64,000 nt of DNA. It comes from Prevotella sp. (GTDB lineage: Bacteria > Bacteroidota > Bacteroidia > Bacteroidales > Bacteroidaceae). Location of the stretch: NCBI GenBank assembly GCA_017458125.1, contig JAFTGB010000014.1:1-64000 (forward strand). The letters run 5' to 3'. The notes under the pieces were generated by a model. That model did no database searches and had not been told where the DNA came from. It saw only the letters and a program-made list of their open reading frames with translations. A program made the translations under genes and the position numbers. Shown one piece after another: positions 37,709 to 44,101 of this stretch (position 1 is its first letter; every line of letters starts with the position of its first letter).

Positions 37709-37729
37709 CAGGATAACAAAGACAACACC

Positions 37730-38218
37730 ATGAAAACACAACAAGACTGGAACGAAAAGCTGAGCGAGCACTTCACGCTCAGGGAGTTTGTCGTCTCGCG
37801 GACGGCAATGGTGAACAACATCGACAACACGCCGACAGAAGAGGCCGTCGAGCGGCTGAGACAACTCTGCACCCACGTGCTGGAACCACTGAGAAGACGC
37901 TTCGGCGTGATCAGGGTGACGAGCGGCTACCGCTGCCAGGAACTGAACAGACTGGTAGGCGGCGCCAGCAACTCGCAACACCTGCTGGGCGAAGCTGCCG
38001 ACCTGCACGTGGGCAGTGCCGAGACAGGACGGAAGATGTTCGTCTGGATGGTCGGCCACACCGACTTTGACCAGCTGCTCTTCGAGCACGCTGCCGACGG
38101 AAAGGCGCGCTGGCTGCACGTGTCCTACCGCGCCGACAGGCCAAACCGACACCAGCATGACGCCAACTACATGGCCCAAAGCCGCAACTACTGCAAAGTA
38201 TATATCGATAAAACTTGA
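37730..38218 (+). CDS. M15-family zinc peptidase (D-Ala-D-Ala-type)
   Basis: 162 residues fitting the small Peptidase_M15_3 fold. The zinc ligands are visible: His84 and Asp91 in SQHLLGEAADLH, and His130 in RWLHVSYR. VTSGYRCQELN is the typical preceding segment. There is no signal peptide, as in many phage-type endolysins and in Bacteroidota homologues. The family cleaves D-Ala-containing peptidoglycan cross-links. It lies between the unknown 108-residue protein and the HU-like gene. Without a holin or structural phage genes nearby, a lysis role is unproven; it might act in cell-wall remodelling or as a toxin. Confidence 0.9.
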   Translation: MKTQQDWNEKLSEHFTLREFVVSRTAMVNNIDNTPTEEAVERLRQLCTHVLEPLRRRFGVIRVTSGYRCQELNRLVGGASNSQHLLGEAADLHVGSAETGRKMFVWMVGHTDFDQLLFEHAADGKARWLHVSYRADRPNRHQHDANYMAQSRNYCKVYIDKT

Positions 38219-38245
38219 CTTCGAGGTCTAAATGTAGTACCTTTG
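38215..38245 (+). promoter_or_regulatory. promoter of the HU-like gene
   Basis: TTG (38215-38217), 20 bases, then TACCTTTG (38238-38245). It overlaps the last codons of the M15 gene and leaves a leader of about 110 bases before the ATG at 38364. Confidence 0.8.
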
Positions 38246-38363
38246 CAACCGGAAACACAAAAGAACAGTCTGGCCAGGCGAAACCGACGTGTTTTTGTTA
38301 GCGACACAAGCTGACATCAAAACAAATTTATTAACCATTTAAAAAAAAGAAAGGATAACAATT

Positions 38364-38816
38364 ATGGCAGTGTTTTACAAAATCATGAAAAACAACAACC
38401 CCAAGAGTAACACTAACGGTAAGTACTACGCTCGGGCGTATGCTCTCCAAACCATCAACACCGCAGGCCTCATCACTGAGATTGAGAAGATCTGCACCGT
38501 GACCGACGCCGACGTGCAGGCCGTGCTGGCCGCTCTGGTGTTCGTGATGAACCAGAAGCTGCAGGACGGCTACCGCGTGAAGATCGACAACTTCGGCTCG
38601 TTCAAGATCGGACTGAAGTCGAAGCCTGCCGACAGCGCAAAGGACTTCAGCGTGGCCAAGCACATCGTGGGCTCGCGTGTGAACTTCCAGCCCGAGGCCC
38701 ACTGGAGCAGCGCCGACGGCAACAAGCGCCACCGCCAGTTCCTCACCGGCCTGAAGGTGCAGCTGCTGGAGAAGGCAGCCGACGACGCATCGGCTGACGA
38801 GCAGGTCAACGACTAA
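38364..38816 (+). CDS. HU-like DNA-binding protein (HU-HIG type)
   Basis: 150 residues. An N-terminal extension (MAVFYKIMKNNNPKSNTNGK) precedes an HU/IHF-like domain: ITEIEKICTVTDADVQAVLAAL (in parts), VMNQKLQDGYRVKIDNFGSF with the classic GxxVxIxxFGxF-like turn, then a beta arm with VAKHIVGSRVNFQPE. The last 20 residues are acidic (ADDASADEQVND). Such HU-like proteins are numerous in Bacteroidales and often sit with an amidase or peptidase and the smalltalk protein. It has its own promoter and terminator. It probably binds DNA or an analogous polymer; its special role in the module is unknown. Confidence 0.88.
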   Translation: MAVFYKIMKNNNPKSNTNGKYYARAYALQTINTAGLITEIEKICTVTDADVQAVLAALVFVMNQKLQDGYRVKIDNFGSFKIGLKSKPADSAKDFSVAKHIVGSRVNFQPEAHWSSADGNKRHRQFLTGLKVQLLEKAADDASADEQVND

Positions 38817-38826
38817 TTCAACAAGA

Positions 38827-38882
38827 GGTGTGTCAAAATGAAGAAAAGACTTCAAACGAAGACTTGCCCATTTTGGCACACC
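38827..38882 (+). terminator. hairpin after the HU-like gene
   Basis: GGTGTGTCAAAATG pairs with CATTTTGGCACACC (one G-U pair) around a 28-base loop that contains AAGACTTCAAACGAAGACTT, itself partly paired. There is no long T run. Confidence 0.6.
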
Positions 38883-38912
38883 CCTTCTAAACCATCAAAC
38901 TGAAATCTGACT

Positions 38913-39014
38913 ATGAGAATCACTAAACGAACCGTGCAACTGCTGCTGCGCATCGTGGCAGCAATCGCCTCCGCCCTCCTCGGTGTGATCGGGGCGGAAG
39001 CGGTAATGAATTAA
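38913..39014 (+). CDS. smalltalk protein (33 residues)
   Basis: A short frame from ATG at 38913 to TAA at 39014 encodes a 33-residue peptide: a basic start (MRITKRTVQ) and one membrane-spanning helix (LLLRIVAAIASALLGVIGAE). This matches in size, charge pattern and context the smalltalk protein found beside HU-like genes in Bacteroidales. It begins about 30 bases after the HU hairpin. It is predicted to insert in the inner membrane. The function is unknown; a holin-like or signalling role has not been shown. Confidence 0.85.
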   Translation: MRITKRTVQLLLRIVAAIASALLGVIGAEAVMN

Positions 39015-39058
39015 ACCCACCCCCACCCCATCCTGAGGGGAAGGGTCGGGGGTGGGTT
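39014..39058. terminator. bidirectional GC-rich terminator between convergent genes
   Basis: AACCCACCCCC (39014-39024) pairs with GGGGGTGGGTT (39048-39058). It lies between the smalltalk gene and the oppositely oriented deoxynucleoside kinase gene and may serve both. Its sequence is related to the GC-rich palindromes at 4654-4786. Confidence 0.6.
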
Positions 39059-39060
39059 CC

Positions 39061-39681
39061 TTACTCCATCGGGAACAGGCCGAAGAGCTTGGCATCAATC
39101 ATGTCAGTGACCTTCTGTAAGTCTTCAGCTGACTCGCCGAACTTCACGTGGTCGCCATCGACGATGATGAGCGGGCCCTTATAACCACTAATCCACTCCT
39201 CGTAGCGACGGCCGAGGCCTTCGAGGTAGTCGATGCGGATGCCCTGCTCGAACTCGCGGCCTCGCTTCTGAATCTGGGCGACAAGCGTGGGGATGGTGGA
39301 GCGGATGTAGATCATCAGGTCCGGCAGCTTCACGAGCGAGATCATCAGCTCGAACAGGTCGGTGTAGTTCTCGAAGTCGCGGTCGGACATCATGCCCTGA
39401 GCATGGAGGTTCGGGGCAAAGATGCGGGCATCCTCGAAGATGGTGCGGTCCTGGATGATGGTTTCTGACGAACGCGAGATCTCAACGACTTCCTTGAAGC
39501 GCTTGTTGAGGAAGTAGATCTGCGTGTTGAACGACCAACGCGCCATGTCGGCGTAGAAGTCGGCCAGGTAAGGGTTGTTGTCGACGGGCTCGAACCGTGG
39601 GATCCAGCCGTAACGCTTGGCAAGCAGTCGCGTGAGCGTGGTCTTGCCGCTTCCAATGTTTCCTGCTATGGCAATGTGCAT
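39061..39681 (-). CDS. deoxynucleoside kinase, copy 2
   Basis: 206 residues, typical for the dNK family. The P-loop is GNIGSGKTT (residues 7-15). Also visible are the substrate-site block DRTIFEDARIFA with the ERS/DRS-type motif, and a lid RGREFEQGIRIDYLEGLGRRYEE (in parts) with conserved arginines. The enzyme phosphorylates a deoxynucleoside using ATP, in the cytoplasm. The substrate (purine or pyrimidine) cannot be decided. A close paralogue is at 40264-40884 on the same strand; many Bacteroidota carry such a pair, which may act as two subunits. A four-helix-bundle gene and simple repeats separate the two. Confidence 0.92.
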   Translation of the reverse strand: MHIAIAGNIGSGKTTLTRLLAKRYGWIPRFEPVDNNPYLADFYADMARWSFNTQIYFLNKRFKEVVEISRSSETIIQDRTIFEDARIFAPNLHAQGMMSDRDFENYTDLFELMISLVKLPDLMIYIRSTIPTLVAQIQKRGREFEQGIRIDYLEGLGRRYEEWISGYKGPLIIVDGDHVKFGESAEDLQKVTDMIDAKLFGLFPME

Positions 39682-39691
39682 AAGTCTTCAA

Positions 39692-39723
39692 AGTAACAAA
39701 GTAACAAGGTAACGAAGTAACAT
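39692..39723. repeat. 8-bp repeat array (AAGTAACA), left flank
   Basis: Four units of AAGTAACA/AGGTAACG follow the start of deoxynucleoside kinase copy 2 (upstream side). They are the reverse complement of the longer TTGTTACC array at 40149-40266. Confidence 0.8.
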
Positions 39724-39779
39724 TATTTCAGGATGAAATGATGTCACAGGGTTATTTTTTACTCTATTACTACATTTAA

Positions 39780-40145
39780 TTATTTATTGTTGTTTTTATT
39801 GATCATTTTCACTAATGTACCATTCAATATTGAGCAATCATTGTCTATGGACTGATACTCCGTATCGCTTAGATAGCCTGCCTTATTCAACAACTCCAAC
39901 CAATAGCGCGTCTCGTCACCTTCTTTCAGGGAGATCTTCAACTTACTAATATGATCAGCTGTGCTTTGTGCTGCAATGCTTTCGCTAACATTTGCACCTA
40001 TGCTTGTGCCACTACGTACAACTTGCTTGACGATGATTTCCAATATTCTGTCCCTTTCGTTCTTTTCTAACAAGAACCTGGACATGGCTATAATCCTAAG
40101 AGAAAACTTCAGCCCCAACTGATATATAACACTGTTCCTATTCAT
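39780..40145 (-). CDS. four-helix-bundle protein (23S rRNA intervening-sequence/S23 type)
   Basis: 121 residues. The family pattern is plain: a basic helical start (LGLKFSLRIIAMSRFL), VVRSGTSIGANVSESIAAQS, then ISKLKISLKEGDETRYWLELL and a C-terminal helix. The family forms pentameric four-helix bundles and was first seen in 23S rRNA intervening sequences. Genes of this type are often scattered as single insertions. It lies between the two kinase genes, is lower in GC than they are, and is flanked on both sides by 8-bp repeats in opposite orientation. These are signs of insertion. No cellular function is known with certainty. Confidence 0.88.
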   Translation of the reverse strand: MNRNSVIYQLGLKFSLRIIAMSRFLLEKNERDRILEIIVKQVVRSGTSIGANVSESIAAQSTADHISKLKISLKEGDETRYWLELLNKAGYLSDTEYQSIDNDCSILNGTLVKMINKNNNK

Positions 40146-40148
40146 GTC

Positions 40149-40266
40149 TTGCTACTTTGTTACCTTGTTACTTTGTTACCTTGTTACCTTGTTACTCTGT
40201 TACCTTGTTACTTTGTTACCTTGTTACTCTGTTACCTTGTTACTCTGTTACCTTGTTACTTTGTTA
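40149..40266. repeat. 8-bp repeat array (TTGTTACC/TTGTTACT), right flank
   Basis: About 14 tandem units of 8 bases (TTGTTACC, TTGTTACT, CTGTTACC). The array reaches exactly to the stop codon (40264-40266) of deoxynucleoside kinase copy 1, which is itself formed by a TTA of the last unit. Confidence 0.9.
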
Positions 40267-40884
40267 CTCTGGAAACAGGCCGAAGAGCGTGCGGTCAATC
40301 TTATCGATGATGCCGGCGAAGTCGCGGGGGTTGTGCTGGAAGTCGAGCGGGTCGGCATCGACGACGAGCACGCGCCCACGATACTTGTTGAAGATGAAGT
40401 CTTCGTAGCGCTCGTTGAGGTTGCGCAGGTAGTCAAGCGACATGGTCTGTTCGTAGTTGCGTCCGCGCTGCTGGATGTTCTGCACCAGATGGGGCACAGA
40501 GGCACGCAGGTAGATCATCAGGTCGGGATGCTTCACGATGTAGAGCATCGACTCGAAGAGCTCCATATAGGTCGCGAAGTCGCGGTCGTCGAGGTTGCCC
40601 ATGGCGTGGTTGTTGGCCGTGAACACGTAGACGCCCTCGAAGATGGAACGATCCTGAATGATGGGCTTCTCCGACTTGGCGATGTCGAGCAGGTCGCGAA
40701 AGCGCTGCTTGAGGAAGTAGACCTCAAGGGCAAACGACCAGCGCGGGATGTCGGCATAATAGTCCTCAAGGTAGGGATTGTAGTCCACGGCCTCGAAGCG
40801 GGCTTCCCACCCGTAGTGGCGGGCGAGCATGTTGGTGAGCGTGGTCTTGCCGCTTCCGATGTTTCCTGCTATGGCGATGTGCAT
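40264..40884 (-). CDS. deoxynucleoside kinase, copy 1
   Basis: 206 residues and the same architecture as copy 2, starting with the same MHIAIAGNIGSGKTTLT. Differences lie in the substrate site: DRSIFEGVYVFTANNHAMGN here against DRTIFEDARIFAPN in the other copy. The two probably differ in deoxynucleoside preference, or form a heterodimer. The lid RGRNYEQTMSLDYLRNLNERYED keeps the conserved arginines. The gene lies 109 bases downstream of the S9 peptidase stop region, and a 9-bp repeat array lies between them. The start ATG is immediately preceded by no strong ribosome site. Confidence 0.92.
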   Translation of the reverse strand: MHIAIAGNIGSGKTTLTNMLARHYGWEARFEAVDYNPYLEDYYADIPRWSFALEVYFLKQRFRDLLDIAKSEKPIIQDRSIFEGVYVFTANNHAMGNLDDRDFATYMELFESMLYIVKHPDLMIYLRASVPHLVQNIQQRGRNYEQTMSLDYLRNLNERYEDFIFNKYRGRVLVVDADPLDFQHNPRDFAGIIDKIDRTLFGLFPE

Positions 40885-40916
40885 TATGTTCGCTGTTATT
40901 TTTAAGACAATGAATA

Positions 40917-40997
40917 CTGTAGAAGCTATAGTCGCTATAGATGCTATAGAAGCTATAGTTGCTATAGATGCTATAGCCGCTATCGAAGCTATAAACT
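40917..40997. repeat. 9-bp tandem array (CTATAGNNG)
   Basis: Nine units of 9 bases, mainly CTATAGATG, CTATAGTCG and CTATAGAAG. The array ends at the stop codon of the S9 peptidase gene (minus strand). Confidence 0.85.
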
Positions 40998-43512
40998 ATT
41001 CTGGCAAGGGCTTGTACATGTACTCCCACCACGCCGGGTCGTCCTTGAGCCAGCGCTGGAACCAGGCAAAGATGGTGTTCTGCCACTTCTGGCGCTTCTG
41101 GTAGTCCATGATCCAGTGGTTCTCGCCCTCAACGACGACGAAAGCGGTGGGACGGCCGAGGAGTTTCAAGGCGTTGAACATCTGAATAGACTCTCCCACG
41201 GGCACGTTCGTGTCGGCAGCGCCGTGGAGGAAGAGCAGGGGTGTATGGATCTTATCGGCATTGAAGAGCGGGCTCTGATCGACGTAAAGGTCGCGACGCG
41301 TCCAGGGATAGCTCTCTGCCATCGATACCTCGCTGTAGCTGTAGCCCCAGTAGCCCTCACCCCAGTAGCTGGTGTGGTCGCTGATGCCGGCATGGCTGAT
41401 GGCTGCAGCAAAGAGGTCGGTCTGCGTTTGCAGATATTGGGTCATGAAGCCGCCGTAGCTGGCGCCGATGCATCCAATCTTCTCTTTTTTTATATATGGA
41501 TGGTCGGCGCAGAAACGGCGCACACCCTCGATGATGTCTTCAGCCACACCCTTGCCAGCGGTGTTGACATGGCGGCTGGAGAACTCCTGGCCAAAGCCTG
41601 TGGCGCCACTGGGATTGATGACATATACCACATATCCCAGGGCGGCATAGGCATGCTGGGGATAGCGTGTTTCGAAGTTACGGCTCGTGGGCGAGCAGCC
41701 GCCGTAGTAGTTCACGATGAGCGGATATTGCTTCGAAGGATCGAAGTGAGGCGGCAGGTAGTAGCGACCACAGATGGTGTCGCCGCGCGAGCTGACAAAG
41801 TCCCACGGCAGGCAGTCGCCAAGCTCGATGTCCTTCAGCAACTCCTCGTTGGGATCGTCGAGAAGTTTGAGGGATGCAGGAGTGTAGGTGTTGGGAACTG
41901 CAGACAAATGTCCTGACTCCTTGCTGCCTTGCCTCCTCGCCTCCTTCAAGTCCATCAGATAGCTGCGGTTGGTGTGGCTGGCCCCCTGCCCTGTGAGCGC
42001 CATGAGGGGAGCAGTGCGGGCAAGGGAGATTCTCGTGACGAGCTCTTCGGGCAGCTGGACGCGGCTGATCTTCAGCGTCTTCGGGTTCAGCCGGAAGAGG
42101 TTGATGCAGTCGCGATCCTCGGCAGTGAAGTACACCTGGCCATCGGCAAGGCTCCACCGCACGCTCTGCACGCTGGGGTTGAACGTCCGGGTGAGCGGCG
42201 TCACACGGCGCGACGCAATGTCGAAGAGGTAGAGCTGGATGTCGGTCATGCTCGGGATGCGGCCTTCAGGCACGTTCTTGCCAATGCCGCTGAAACTCTC
42301 AGGCGAACCGGTGACGAGCAGCTGACGACCGTCGGGCGAGAACATCGCGCCGTTCAGGAAGCCGTCGTCGCTGACAAGCGTGTCGGCCTGCATCGTCGTG
42401 AGGTCGAGGCGAATGATGGAGAACAGCGTAGTGGGACGCTGGGTGAGACGACTGCGACTACCCATGAGCAACAGGTAGCGACCATCGTCGGACACGTCGG
42501 AGAGGCTGACATTGTGGAAGCCGTAGGTGAGTTGCTGCGAGAGACCTGTCTGTGTGTCGTAGAGCGAGAGTGTGGAACGGCTGCGCCAGCCGGGCTGCCG
42601 GTCGTCAGGTTCGGTGATCTCGTAGACACCCTGCGGATGCTTCACGGCCTCCTCATGGTGCGTGATGAGCAGACGGCGCTCGTCGGGCATAATCTGGAAG
42701 CCATCGTTCGGCAGGCCTTCGGCAAGCGTCGACTGACTATTCGTGGCCGGATCGACAACGATGATGCGTCGTCCGCCCTCGCTCCGCTCGGTGTAGTAGT
42801 AACGGCTGGAGCGCGGCATCCAGGAGATAGTCTTGTCGGTCGAGAGTAGTTGGCGACCGGTTTTCGGCTCGGTGAGCACATAGCGCGTAGAGGACGAGCC
42901 TCCGGGCAGCGTTTCGTTGTAGCGCGTGATAAGATAGCGACCATCGGGCGACAGCGATACGCCCTGAATGCGGGTGCCGTCAGTGACATCGCTGAGCGTG
43001 TAGAGGCGCTTAGCACCAGTGGGAGGAACAACTGCTATTTCCCCTCCCTTTGACGGAGTAATGACCAAAACGGCAGTGTCGCGACGTTCCGACTTCGCCA
43101 GATACTTCACAACAATCTCGTGGTTGCCCGCCAGCAGGTCGAAGTCGCCACCTGCTTTCTTGCCGTCGACGAAAAGCTGGTAGTCTTTCAGATGGCGAAC
43201 CTTCACCGTTGCTTTGGCATAGCCCAGCACCTGAACGTCGGCTTGGAGCAGACAGAGGGCCTGAGCAAAAGGACATGCTGGCAACAGGCTGTCGGTGGTC
43301 TGAGAGGCATGGCGCGCCAGATCGAGCTTCAGCGGCGTGTCGATAAGCTTCGACGACTGGTAAGCCTCAGCATTGAGGTTAACGGAATCGAGCAGCACTG
43401 GCGTGCAAACTTCGTAGGGACCCGCAAAGCGGAAGGTGGCTACAGTAATGTCGCTGGCCCAGGCCGCACCAACTAACACGGAGGTCAAAAGGAGGAAAAC
43501 TGTTCGTTTCAT
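40996..43512 (-). CDS. S9-family (prolyl oligopeptidase/DPP-IV-like) exported peptidase
   Basis: 838 residues from the ATG at 43512; a TTG two codons upstream is a less likely start. A signal peptide (to about residue 20, GAAWAS) leads to a beta-propeller (about 130-560, with blades such as SLSPDGRYLITRYN and MFSPDGRQLLVTGSP) and a C-terminal alpha/beta hydrolase. The catalytic triad is visible: Ser685 in GASYGGF, Asp767 in HGAADTNVP and His799 in EGENHWIM. Family members remove dipeptides or cleave after proline and act in the periplasm or at the surface. Many Bacteroidota use them for peptide nutrition. The gene has its own -7 element. Confidence 0.92.
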   Translation of the reverse strand: MKRTVFLLLTSVLVGAAWASDITVATFRFAGPYEVCTPVLLDSVNLNAEAYQSSKLIDTPLKLDLARHASQTTDSLLPACPFAQALCLLQADVQVLGYAKATVKVRHLKDYQLFVDGKKAGGDFDLLAGNHEIVVKYLAKSERRDTAVLVITPSKGGEIAVVPPTGAKRLYTLSDVTDGTRIQGVSLSPDGRYLITRYNETLPGGSSSTRYVLTEPKTGRQLLSTDKTISWMPRSSRYYYTERSEGGRRIIVVDPATNSQSTLAEGLPNDGFQIMPDERRLLITHHEEAVKHPQGVYEITEPDDRQPGWRSRSTLSLYDTQTGLSQQLTYGFHNVSLSDVSDDGRYLLLMGSRSRLTQRPTTLFSIIRLDLTTMQADTLVSDDGFLNGAMFSPDGRQLLVTGSPESFSGIGKNVPEGRIPSMTDIQLYLFDIASRRVTPLTRTFNPSVQSVRWSLADGQVYFTAEDRDCINLFRLNPKTLKISRVQLPEELVTRISLARTAPLMALTGQGASHTNRSYLMDLKEARRQGSKESGHLSAVPNTYTPASLKLLDDPNEELLKDIELGDCLPWDFVSSRGDTICGRYYLPPHFDPSKQYPLIVNYYGGCSPTSRNFETRYPQHAYAALGYVVYVINPSGATGFGQEFSSRHVNTAGKGVAEDIIEGVRRFCADHPYIKKEKIGCIGASYGGFMTQYLQTQTDLFAAAISHAGISDHTSYWGEGYWGYSYSEVSMAESYPWTRRDLYVDQSPLFNADKIHTPLLFLHGAADTNVPVGESIQMFNALKLLGRPTAFVVVEGENHWIMDYQKRQKWQNTIFAWFQRWLKDDPAWWEYMYKPLPE

Positions 43513-43538
43513 GATCAATGACTTGAGTTTTAGACCTA

Positions 43539-43546
43539 CAAAGATA
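43539..43546 (-). promoter_or_regulatory. -7 promoter element of the S9 peptidase gene
   Basis: The minus strand reads TATCTTTG, 27 bases before the ATG at 43512. A TTG lies 22 bases further upstream (43571-43569). Confidence 0.6.
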
Positions 43547-43591
43547 TAGATTTTTTTGCAGAATGGGGCAACATTGCCCTAAATATTTTGA

Positions 43592-43648
43592 GAAAAAAAG
43601 AATGAATACGTTCTGTTAGGAGTTGCTGTCATCGCGACAGCACTGATT
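43592..43648 (+). pseudogene. relic of a fimbrillin-like signal-peptide start
   Basis: One frame reads KKNEYVLLGVAVIATALI and a stop. This closely resembles the N-terminus of the intact lipoprotein at 44102 (KKNFLIGFAVIATALT). At DNA level 43617-43646 and 44121-44150 match at 29 of 30 positions. It has no start codon and ends after 18 codons, so it appears to be the remnant of a duplicated gene or of a rearrangement. Confidence 0.6.
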
Positions 43649-43745
43649 TGAACTCAAAATCTTATCTTGTTTTGTTAAAACATTTTAATATGTGTTGCCC
43701 CCCCTAAAAATGTTTAAAATATTCTTAATTCAATAATAACCTTTG

Positions 43746-43753
43746 TACTTTTG
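43746..43753 (+). promoter_or_regulatory. -7 promoter element for the 43812-45850 genes
   Basis: TACTTTTG matches TAnnTTTG, 66 bases before the ATG at 43812. A short uORF (ATG at 43796, 8 codons) lies in the leader. Confidence 0.55.
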
Positions 43754-43811
43754 CTCCGCGTAACGCAAAGTCCTGCAAAAAAAGGGGCAAAACTCATGGA
43801 AACAAATCATC

Positions 43812-44069
43812 ATGTATCATAAGAATATGAAGAAGAAGGAATATCAATCACCCACAACTCGATGGATTAAAATCGACGCCAACTCATTGATGTTTGCGTC
43901 AGAAGGCATTATTGCCACGAAAGGAGACTATGAGTCGGACAGCTGGAACAAGGATGACGGGCTGACCGGAGGACACGACGACTATCAATCGGCAGCATGG
44001 GGAGAATCGTACAACGGAGGCGTAGAGACACAACGAGACCAATACCGCAGCTCTACATGGGGGGATTAG
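43812..44069 (+). CDS. small repeat-bearing protein with YxSxxW motifs
   Basis: 85 residues, family not recognised. The start could also be Met6 (43827), which gives MKKKEYQSPTTRW. A conserved-looking N-terminal part (residues 6-32) is followed by an acidic, Gly-rich part containing the motif Y-x-S-x-x-W three times: Tyr40-Trp45 (YESDSW), Tyr58-Trp63 (YQSAAW) and Tyr78-Trp83 (YRSSTW). YQSPTTRW at 11-18 is a looser fourth copy. There is no signal peptide. The repeated aromatic motif resembles the multi-core layout of RiPP precursors, but no modifying enzyme is near. It precedes the fimbrillin-like gene by 32 bases and probably shares its promoter. Confidence 0.65.
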   Translation: MYHKNMKKKEYQSPTTRWIKIDANSLMFASEGIIATKGDYESDSWNKDDGLTGGHDDYQSAAWGESYNGGVETQRDQYRSSTWGD

Positions 44070-44101
44070 ACGGATTATAACATTATACATAATAAATCAT
44101 C

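Noticed and set aside
37382..39014. Prophage remnant
   Set aside because: M15 peptidase and HU-like protein are phage-like in isolation, but there are no terminase, capsid, tail or integrase genes and each gene has its own host-type signals.
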